Shown here in pieces: positions 1 through 6,267 of a stretch of DNA of 12,084 nucleotides. The stretch comes from an uncultured Chloroflexota bacterium (lineage in GTDB: Bacteria > Chloroflexota > Anaerolineae > Aggregatilineales > Phototrophicaceae): positions 1 through 12,084 of the forward strand of contig CALMDI010000392.1 of assembly GCA_937864975.1 (NCBI GenBank), in the 5' to 3' direction. A program made the translations under genes and the position numbers. How positions within the stretch are numbered: the stretch's first letter is position 1; each line of letters opens with the position of its first letter. Below the pieces are notes generated by a model. It saw only the letters and a program-made list of their open reading frames with translations. It had not been told where the DNA came from and made no database searches.

Positions 1-1048
1 ATTCGTCGCGAGAGCGGTAAAGATCCATGTCGTCTTTGCGGGCAAACGGCAGCGGCACGATCAGCCGGTAACCGTCGCTCGCGCGTTCAATCCGGTGCGT
101 GACCCCGTCGAACAGCTTCGACGCCGGGTTTTGCTCGCCATACAGCGCGTCCGCCAGCATTCGCAGCCGTTCGACGCCCGATACTTCCCCGCCGAACAGC
201 GGCGCTTTGAGCAGCGGCAGCTCGCCAAAGGCTTCCCCGATGAAGCTGATATTCTCCTGCTGGTTCGCCTTCCACATTGTGAAGTAGGGGTCGGTGACTT
301 CGGGCGGGATGATGCGATTGCAGATGATGGCGTCGGTCGCGTAGCCGTACAGGTTCAGATAGGTGTACGTCCGCTGCGTCTCTTTGATGACCATCTTCTC
401 CGGGTTGACCACGAGCCGGATGCTGCTGATCTCCGGGTCGGATAGAATGACGCGCACCTTGTCGAGCGTGTCGAACAGGCGCTGGACTTCATCCCACGCG
501 CTGCTGTCGGGCAGGTTGCTTTCGCCGCGCACCAGCTTGTTGATCGGGCGCAAAATTCGGGTCGCGCCGCGCGTCAGCGTCATGATTTTGTCGAACCACC
601 AGCGCGAGACGTCCGGCAGCGAGAGCAGGCGCAGCGTTTCCGCCGTCGGCGCGGCGTCCACGATCAGTACGTCGTAATTGCCCTCGTCGAGATACTTGTT
701 GATCCACAGCAGGTGCGCGCCTTCTTCCAGTCCCGGCAGGATCGTGACTTCTTCCGCGACGATGCTGTCGACACCGGGGCGGCTGAACAGCGACACCATG
801 TATTCCTGAAGCTTGCCCCAGTATTTTTCCATCGAATACCGGGCATCGACTTCCTGCGCCCACAGGTTCGCCGCCAGCAGCACCGGCTCGGGTCCGATTT
901 CCTTTTCCAGCGAGTCGCCCAGGCTGTGCGCCGTGTCCGTGCTGATGACAATGGTTCGCAAACCCATCTCGGCGCAGCGCAGGGCGGTTGCCGCCGAAAT
1001 GCTGGTCTTGCCGACGCCGCCCTTACCCGTGTGAACGATTATCCGCAT
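1..1048 (-). CDS. ArsA/Get3-family ATPase, C-terminus cut by window edge
   Basis: A deviant-Walker-A (SIMIBI class) P-loop ATPase of the ArsA/Get3/TRC40 family. Members couple ATP hydrolysis either to arsenite export through ArsB or to delivery of tail-anchored proteins. About 349 codons are visible, and the reading frame is still open at base 1. Starting at the ATG at 1048, the deviant P-loop GKGGVGKT lies at residues 8-15, and a switch-I-like STDTAHSLGDSL lies at 36-47 (the family usually has P where this has T39). A switch-II-like DAAPTAETLRLLSLP follows. Near the window edge the protein reads LPFARKDDMDLYR, matching the C-terminal beta-strand region of bacterial ArsA homologues. One ATPase domain is seen, so it is the single-domain Get3-like form of about 390-400 aa. 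No arsR, arsB or arsC lies in view, so arsenite export is unsupported. A -10 box lies at 1079-1084, and a weak GGAAAG ribosome site precedes the start. Confidence 0.93.
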   Translation of the reverse strand, partial: MRIIVHTGKGGVGKTSISAATALRCAEMGLRTIVISTDTAHSLGDSLEKEIGPEPVLLAANLWAQEVDARYSMEKYWGKLQEYMVSLFSRPGVDSIVAEEVTILPGLEEGAHLLWINKYLDEGNYDVLIVDAAPTAETLRLLSLPDVSRWWFDKIMTLTRGATRILRPINKLVRGESNLPDSSAWDEVQRLFDTLDKVRVILSDPEISSIRLVVNPEKMVIKETQRTYTYLNLYGYATDAIICNRIIPPEVTDPYFTMWKANQQENISFIGEAFGELPLLKAPLFGGEVSGVERLRMLADALYGEQNPASKLFDGVTHRIERASDGYRLIVPLPFARKDDMDLYRSRDE

Positions 1049-1078
1049 CGTGTGCTTTCTTTCCGTTAATGAGGCTCC

Positions 1079-1084
1079 ATTATA
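1079..1084 (-). promoter_or_regulatory. -10 box of the ArsA-family gene
   Basis: A perfect TATAAT on the minus strand, about 30 nt upstream of the ATG at 1048. Transcription would start near 1072 and give a leader of roughly 24 nt. No convincing -35 hexamer is found at 16-18 nt spacing. Confidence 0.5.
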
Positions 1085-1189
1085 CAACCCGGAGCCGCGC
1101 GTTCCGTCTCACGTTCATATACGGCTAAGGGAAGGGAAAGGTGGCAGGGAAGCAGGTTCAAGGGGCGAGAACGGAGTCAAATACGTAAC

Positions 1190-1228
1190 AAGTGAAAAGC
1201 TGACAGGGACTGCATCAGCTTTTCACTT
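1190..1228. terminator. 14-bp stem-loop, possible bidirectional terminator
   Basis: Perfect inverted arms at 1190-1203 (AAGTGAAAAGCTGA) and 1215-1228, with an 11-nt loop. The arms are A-rich on the left and T-rich on the right, so either strand would give a hairpin with a U-rich edge. It lies 12 nt past the stop of the small membrane ORF (1241-1399, minus) and upstream of the ArsA promoter. It could therefore insulate that promoter from read-through. No long external U-run follows on the minus strand, so termination strength is uncertain. The remaining bases 1085-1189 hold only a purine-rich stretch with no gene. Confidence 0.45.
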
Positions 1229-1240
1229 TTCACAGAGCTA

Positions 1241-1399
1241 TCAGCGCCTGCCCACATTTCGGTACAGATACATCGTGATGGGCGCAAAGATCGCGATGAG
1301 CACCGCGCTGGACAGCAGCGACACGCCGCCGCCCGGTCGGAAGCCGAGAATCAAGCCAAGTAAGATGACGACCAGCCCCGCCAGCAGATAGCGCACCAT
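1241..1399 (-). CDS. Small two-helix membrane protein, unknown
   Basis: A 52-residue protein if read from the ATG at 1399. It has two hydrophobic segments, about residues 3-20 (YLLAGLVVILLGLILGF) and 26-45, joined by a short RPGGG turn, and it ends with basic residues (RNVGRR). That is a plausible inner-membrane hairpin. The frame is open upstream to 1552, but the upstream part is antisense to a recognisable BNR-repeat fragment and its translation looks non-protein-like, so the internal ATG is preferred. The ribosome site is poor (GGG about 4 nt before the ATG). I do not recognise the family. The clean hydrophobic pattern argues that it is real, but its small size and position beside decayed DNA leave doubt. 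It could itself be the end of a truncated membrane gene. Confidence 0.4.
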   Translation of the reverse strand: MVRYLLAGLVVILLGLILGFRPGGGVSLLSSAVLIAIFAPITMYLYRNVGRR

Positions 1400-1420
1400 A
1401 TCGCCCAGCAGCGCCCCGAC

Positions 1421-1531
1421 GAGGACGGCAGGAGGACCGGCAACGTCTACCTCTCCGACGACCGCGGCGAGACGTGGCGCTGTCTGGGCACGCACTTTCC
1501 CCCGGCTCTCTCGGCACGCTCCACCGCATAA
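1421..1531 (+). pseudogene. 3' remnant of a BNR/Asp-box beta-propeller gene
   Basis: In the plus frame ending at TAA 1529-1531 the translation contains GNVYLSDDRGETWRCL followed by HFPPALSAR and a stop. SDDRGETW is an exact Asp-box (S-x-D-x-G-x-T-W) of the BNR/sialidase/sortilin-like propellers, and a final FPPxLSxR strand before the stop is typical of the last blade of such exported exo-sialidase-like proteins. Upstream of about 1421 the similarity ends abruptly and the frame enters the antisense of a membrane ORF. There is no start codon or ribosome site. Only about 36 codons of a protein that normally has 300-400 remain, so this is read as a stranded gene end left by a deletion or rearrangement. 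A chance match is possible but unlikely, given the Asp-box, the blade spacing and the stop position together. Confidence 0.6.
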
Positions 1532-1559
1532 CGACTTGCGCGCTCTCCGCACATTGCGT

Positions 1560-1579
1560 GGCGCTGCGTCAGCAGCGCC
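1560..1579. terminator. Perfect 8-bp stem-loop downstream of BNR remnant
   Basis: GGCGCTGC and GCAGCGCC pair around a GTCA tetraloop, 28 nt after the stop codon of the BNR remnant. A T-run (1605-1611) follows only about 25 nt later, so it is not a canonical intrinsic terminator. It may be a relic of the decayed gene's 3' end. The remaining 1612-1703 is AT-rich and presumably carries the promoter of the CHRD gene, but no -35/-10 pair stands out. Confidence 0.3.
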
Positions 1580-1687
1580 GTGCTGACCTCATCGAATACT
1601 CATCTTTTTTTAATTCCAATCGTTATGACGTTTAAACTTCCTGTATTACAGTACGCATTGTACATCAACATAGGCAGCCAGTGATCC

Positions 1688-1695
1688 AGAAGGAG
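1688..1695 (+). promoter_or_regulatory. Ribosome binding site of the CHRD gene
   Basis: AGAAGGAG, 8 nt before the ATG at 1704. This is the best Shine-Dalgarno sequence in the window, and it suggests strong translation of the exported protein. Confidence 0.75.
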
Positions 1696-1703
1696 TACCC
1701 AGT

Positions 1704-2606
1704 ATGGCAAGCAGAAAGACATTTACAGGCATCATCGGGATAGCGGTCATTCTAACGCTTGCGCTCGGCGCGCTCATGGCGCTGCCGACCTCGGCGCAGA
1801 ACACCGATCCACTCGCCGGGTGCGATGCGACCGTTCAAGCCCTGGTGTGGGCGGCGCGGGACGCTTACGGCTACGACATGTCCATGATGGGCGCGAATAT
1901 GGCGGGCGATAACGGCGACGCCGCGGGCGACAATGCCGACGGCGACAACGCGAAGCTGGATACCGCCAAGCTGTCGGCGTTCGCCGCGCAGGCAACCGAG
2001 GAGCCGACCGAAGAGCCGGGCGATGACGGCGACGACGGCGACGATGGTGACGACAGCGACGACAGTGACGACACCGATCCCGGCGCCGCGGGTGACAATG
2101 GCGATACGGGCGCTGCTCCCGCCGCACCGTCGGCGTGCGATACCATCCGTGCCGACGTCGTGGCATTCATCTTCGCGCAGAACGGCATGACTCTGGGACC
2201 CGCGCCGATGACGTTTGACGTCAACGGCACGATGATGCAAGCCGACTTCACGGCAATGATGAGCGGGCCCGAAGAAGTCCCCGGACCGGGTGACGATGAC
2301 GGAACCGGTCAGGCGTGGATTTCGATTGACGAGACCGCCAATCAGGTTTGCTGGTCGATGCAGGTGGCTGGCATCGAGCTGCCTGCCGCGGCGGCGCACA
2401 TCCACGTCGGTGGACTGGGTGAGTCGGGTGACGTCGTCGTGCCGCTCGCCCCGCCGGGGCTGGATGGCGTTTCGGCGGGCTGCACCGAGGACGTGGATCC
2501 GGGCGTGATCGCGGCAATCCTGGCGAATCCCGGCGGTCATTACGTGAACGTCCACACGCAGTCGTTCCCCGCTGGCGCGATCCGCGGTCAGCTTCTGGGC
2601 GCGTAA
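1704..2606 (+). CDS. Exported CHRD-domain protein with acidic linker
   Basis: A secreted protein of 300 residues. Residues 1-31 form a Sec signal peptide: basic MASRK, a hydrophobic core to about 27, then cleavage after TSA. Residues 32-100 are low in complexity and rich in Gly, Asp and Asn, and 105-126 form an Asp-rich GDDGDDGDD-type linker that could bind calcium. The C-terminal CHRD domain (about 178-299) has the family hallmarks: MSGPEEVPGPGDDDGTG near 186-202, AAAHIHVGGLGESGDVVVPL at 229-248, and HYVNVHTQSFPAGAIRGQL at 279-297. Four cysteines (40, 145, 216, 260) could form two disulfides in the exported protein. CHRD domains occur in chordin and in many bacterial surface proteins, and their bacterial role is unknown. 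The start is fixed by a strong AGAAGGAG at 1688-1695, 8 nt before the ATG. It is monocistronic, between a decayed gene and a convergent ATPase. Confidence 0.9.
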   Translation: MASRKTFTGIIGIAVILTLALGALMALPTSAQNTDPLAGCDATVQALVWAARDAYGYDMSMMGANMAGDNGDAAGDNADGDNAKLDTAKLSAFAAQATEEPTEEPGDDGDDGDDGDDSDDSDDTDPGAAGDNGDTGAAPAAPSACDTIRADVVAFIFAQNGMTLGPAPMTFDVNGTMMQADFTAMMSGPEEVPGPGDDDGTGQAWISIDETANQVCWSMQVAGIELPAAAAHIHVGGLGESGDVVVPLAPPGLDGVSAGCTEDVDPGVIAAILANPGGHYVNVHTQSFPAGAIRGQLLGA

Positions 2607-2632
2607 GCCTTACCAATGGCGAACAGAACGTC

Positions 2633-2656
2633 GAGAGGGGCAGCCATGCTCCTCTC
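2633..2656 (+). terminator. Hairpin terminator after the CHRD gene
   Basis: A 10-bp stem (2633-2642 with 2647-2656, one G-U wobble) closed by a GCCA tetraloop and followed by TTCGTTT. It fills the 55-nt gap between the CHRD stop and the convergent ATPase stop at 2662. It is placed to end CHRD transcription. The reverse direction lacks a U-run. Confidence 0.6.
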
Positions 2657-2661
2657 TTCGT

Positions 2662-3465
2662 TTACAGATGACGCAGGAATTGGTCGGGGTCGTTGAGGAA
2701 GTCGCGCGTCAGCGTGACGTGTTCCAGTTCGCCATAGCTCACGGGGTGGATCGGCGGCTGGTCGAAGGTATAGATCGTCGCGCCGGGAAACGCCATCAGG
2801 ATTGGAGAGTGAGTGGCGATGATGAACTGGGCGTTCAGCGCGAGCATCTCCCTGAGAAGCGTGATGAAGGCAAGCTGGCGCAGCGGCGAAAGCGGCGCTT
2901 CCGGCTCGTCCAGCAGGTAAAGCCCGTCCGGCACGAAACGCGCCCGGAAAAACGTGAAAAAGCTCTCGCCGTGGGAGTAATTGTCGAGGTCGCCGCCGTA
3001 CTGCGCCTGCATGGCGTGAATCTCGCGCAGGAACGGCATCCGCGCCAGGTTGCGCGCCATCTCCGACCGCCCCGCGTACTCGTGGTCGATGTCCTGAAGA
3101 TCGCGTTCCAACCCTTCGCGAATTTTCGACATCCGCTTCGCATAGCCAAAATAATCTTCCGCGCGCAGGAAAAAGCCGCGCCGCGTGCGCTTCGTCCACG
3201 ACAGCTTGAGCGCGCTGCCGAGCCGTCGCACCGAAGCGAGCGTCTCATCCTGATCCACACCCTCGCTCCCCGCCGTAATCGAGCCGGCGGCAAACGCAAT
3301 CGCCTCTAACAGGGTCGATTTGCCGGAACCGTTCTCGCCGACGAAGAAGGTCAGCGGCGTTGTCAGTTCCAGCGGCGTCAGCGCTCGGATCACCGGGATG
3401 TTGAACGGATACGCGCTGTCGTCGCCGCGCCGTTTTCCCAGAGCAATCGACTTCAGATGAATCAT
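2662..3465 (-). CDS. Stand-alone ABC-type/AAA ATPase (COG3910-like)
   Basis: A predicted cytoplasmic ATPase of 267 residues with the full ABC/Rad50-type motif set but no transporter partner. It has Walker A GENGSGKST at 43-51, a signature-like YSHGES at 163-168, Walker B LYLLDEPE at 182-189 and the H-loop ATHS at 217-220. Residues 100-160 form a charged, mostly helical insertion in place of the long coiled coil of SMC/RecF proteins. The layout matches small predicted ATPases of the COG3910 type, whose biological role is not established. The frame extends to an ATG at 3489, but the ATG at 3465 is chosen because AGGAG sits 7 nt upstream of it. No nuclease, membrane protein or toxin partner is adjacent, so assignment to a defence system (for example OLD/TOPRIM-like) is not supported. 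It is transcribed divergently from the methyltransferase at 3556. Confidence 0.85.
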   Translation of the reverse strand: MIHLKSIALGKRRGDDSAYPFNIPVIRALTPLELTTPLTFFVGENGSGKSTLLEAIAFAAGSITAGSEGVDQDETLASVRRLGSALKLSWTKRTRRGFFLRAEDYFGYAKRMSKIREGLERDLQDIDHEYAGRSEMARNLARMPFLREIHAMQAQYGGDLDNYSHGESFFTFFRARFVPDGLYLLDEPEAPLSPLRQLAFITLLREMLALNAQFIIATHSPILMAFPGATIYTFDQPPIHPVSYGELEHVTLTRDFLNDPDQFLRHL

Positions 3466-3542
3466 CCCGCGCTCCTGCTGCCTTTCCATGCATTAAACCA
3501 CGGATTTGGGACAGCAAACTGGCGACAGGGCGGCTCCGCTGC

Positions 3543-3548
3543 TAAGAT
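3543..3548 (+). promoter_or_regulatory. -10-like box suggesting a leaderless transcript
   Basis: TAAGAT ends 7 nt before the ATG at 3556, and no ribosome binding site lies between them. This -10-to-start spacing is the pattern of leaderless mRNAs known from Deinococcus and Actinobacteria. No strong -35 is visible. It lies in the 90-bp divergent region shared with the ATPase gene. Confidence 0.35.
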
Positions 3549-3555
3549 CGCGCGC

Positions 3556-4323
3556 ATGATTACCAGTCTCCAGAACGAACGTGTCAAGCTGGCGCACGGG
3601 CTGCAAACGCAGCTCAAGACCCGCCGCAAAGAGGGTAAAATTGTCCTCGAAGGCGCGCGTCTCGTCCTCGACGCGATGCAGCGCGGCGGTATCCGACCGG
3701 ATTATGTGCTCTACGAACCGGAAAGGGGGGACGCGGGCGTGATCGACCTGTTGGAGCGGCAGCGCGCGCCGATGTTTCCGGTGTCAGTCGAGGTGATGCA
3801 GCACGTTGCCGACACCGAACAGCCGCAGGGCATCGTCGGTATTTTTCCGATGCCTGCGGCAACACTTCCGGTCGCGCTGCGGCGCGTGATGATCCTCGAC
3901 GCCATCCGCGACCCCGGCAATCTGGGAACCATCCTCCGCACGGGCGCGGCGGCGGGCGTGGACGCGGTTTTGCTGGCGCCGGGCTGCGTGGATGCGTACA
4001 ACCCGAAAGTCCTACGCAGCGCCATGGGCGCGCATTTCCGCGTGCCCGTCGTGGAACAAGCGTGGGAGAGAATCGGCGCAGCGTGCCACGACACCCGCGT
4101 TTACCTTGCGGATATGGAGGGTGACGCGACGTATGATGCCGTCGATTGGTCGTCGCCGTGGTCGCTCATCATCGGTAGCGAAGCGCACGGCGCCAGCCCG
4201 CAGGCGGAAGCCCTTGCCGAAACGAAGGTTTATATTCCTATGGCATCCAACGCCGAGTCGCTCAACGCCGCCGTCGCCGCGGGGGTGCTGCTGTTTGAAG
4301 CGAACAGGCAAACGAAGCTATGA
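3556..4323 (+). CDS. SpoU/TrmH-family RNA 2'-O-ribose methyltransferase
   Basis: A SAM-dependent RNA 2'-O-methyltransferase of the SPOUT superfamily, 255 residues, most like the 23S rRNA methylase RlmB/TsnR group. An N-terminal substrate-binding domain (about 1-100) carries the LEGARLVLDAM signature at 31-41. The trefoil-knot catalytic domain has motif 1 RDPGNLGTILR at 118-128, including the N-x-G-x3-R catalytic arginine (R128). Motif 2 is IIGSEAHG at 205-212, and motif 3 is IPMASNAESLNAAVAAG at 227-243 with the SAM-contacting SLN. The frame is open back to 3457, but the ATG at 3556 is preferred: the protein then begins ITSLQNERVK, the usual family N-terminus, and does not overlap the divergent ATPase. 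The exact target nucleotide cannot be read from the sequence. Its stop codon lies inside the left arm of the palindrome at 4316-4422. Confidence 0.92.
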   Translation: MITSLQNERVKLAHGLQTQLKTRRKEGKIVLEGARLVLDAMQRGGIRPDYVLYEPERGDAGVIDLLERQRAPMFPVSVEVMQHVADTEQPQGIVGIFPMPAATLPVALRRVMILDAIRDPGNLGTILRTGAAAGVDAVLLAPGCVDAYNPKVLRSAMGAHFRVPVVEQAWERIGAACHDTRVYLADMEGDATYDAVDWSSPWSLIIGSEAHGASPQAEALAETKVYIPMASNAESLNAAVAAGVLLFEANRQTKL

Positions 4324-4422
4324 GGGATGAGGTTTGAGCTTTGAGTGAACACCAAAAGGCTGGATACCAAATTTATGTCGGCATCCAGCCCTTCTTTTAC
4401 TCAAACCTCATCCCTCATAGCT
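4316..4422. terminator. Nested palindrome, bidirectional terminator region
   Basis: Outer arms of 23 bp are perfectly inverted (4316-4338 and 4400-4422) and separated by 61 nt. Inside them an 8-bp stem, GGCTGGAT (4358-4365) with ATCCAGCC (4383-4390), is extended by two further pairs across a mismatch. It is flanked by AAAA on the left and TTCTTTT on the right, so it works as an intrinsic terminator on both strands. The left arm contains the stop codon of the methyltransferase, and the right arm begins 6 nt after the lpd stop codon. Both converging transcripts would therefore end in the same structure. Confidence 0.75.
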
Positions 4423-4428
4423 CACAGC

Positions 4429-5832
<1,404 letters not shown>

Positions 5833-5870
5833 GGAGGGTCTCCACATCTCGTGAAATGGGGTACGCCGCG

Positions 5871-5899
5871 ATTATATCGCCTTCGGAGCGGTCTGTCGC
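5871..5899 (-). promoter_or_regulatory. Sigma-70-type promoter of lpd
   Basis: On the minus strand a -35 GCGACA (5894-5899) is followed after exactly 17 nt by a perfect -10 TATAAT (5871-5876). Transcription would start near 5864, giving a leader of about 32 nt that contains the GGAG ribosome site. The MITE-like element begins just 10-20 nt upstream of the -35. Confidence 0.65.
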
Positions 5900-5908
5900 G
5901 TCCACCGC

Positions 5909-6135
5909 TCGCCTTTCCCAGGGCTGTTGCAAAGTTATCCGTTGCACCGTCCCCCCCATCCCCACCCTCGCGCGGGGTTCCCGCCTTTGGCGGGAACTTC
6001 AGTCGAGCCTCTGGCTCGACCCCCTCAGCGCCCACAAGGAGGGAAGGGAGCCAGAAGCGTTTCAGAAGCCCTCCCTATGGGGGAGGGGTTTGGGGTGGGG
6101 GTTACACACTTTGCAACAGCCCTGTCGCCTTTCCC
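5909..6135. mobile_element. MITE-like element with 17-bp TIRs and 11-bp flanking repeat
   Basis: Terminal inverted repeats CAGGGCTGTTGCAAAGT at 5919-5935 and its exact reverse complement at 6108-6124 bound about 205 bp with no transposase gene. Direct repeats TCGCCTTTCCC at 5909-5919 and 6125-6135 flank it exactly, as a target-site duplication would. The interior is a string of hairpins: 9-bp stem 5977-5985/5989-5997 with a TTT loop, 8-bp stem 6002-6009/6013-6020 with a TCT loop, and 7-bp stem 6069-6075/6081-6087. C-rich DNA near 5951-5967 partly pairs with G-rich DNA near 6087-6103. The ends resemble the CTGTTGCAAA core of IS6-family ends such as IS26, but IS6 elements make 8-bp duplications and 11 bp fits the IS4-family range better, so the parent family is unsettled. 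Confidence 0.8.
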
Positions 6136-6200
6136 TGAACCAGGATCGATTGCTCGCGCACAGGGGTCGTTTGCCGCTGTTTCCGCCGTCGACGTAGGAA

Positions 6201-6230
6201 TAAAAACCGCGCGTTGGGGCGCCGCGCGGT
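6201..6230 (-). terminator. Intrinsic terminator of the exported-protein gene cluster
   Basis: On the minus strand an 8-bp GC stem, ACCGCGCG (6223-6230) with CGCGCGGT (6206-6213) and a 9-nt loop, is followed directly by a TTTTTA run (6201-6206). It lies 38 nt after the stop of the last gene of the minus-strand cluster. It is a textbook Rho-independent terminator. The stretch 6136-6200 between it and the MITE-like element holds nothing recognisable. Confidence 0.85.
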
Positions 6231-6267
6231 CGAAGTGCGAAGGGTTCAAGGTCGGGACGGCAGCTTT

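Noticed and set aside
1..1048. Arsenic resistance operon
   Set aside because: Only the ArsA-type ATPase is present. Single-domain ArsA/Get3 homologues are widespread in bacteria without ars genes, and no arsR, arsB or arsC is visible.
1752..2555. Long minus-strand ORF opposite the CHRD gene
   Set aside because: The plus frame has a signal peptide, a domain and a strong ribosome site. The minus frame is low-complexity Arg/Val sequence created by the biased codons.
5951..6103. C-rich/G-rich tracts suggestive of G-quadruplexes or a CRISPR-like repeat
   Set aside because: No regularly spaced identical repeats are present. The tracts are better explained as the partly complementary interior of the MITE-like element.
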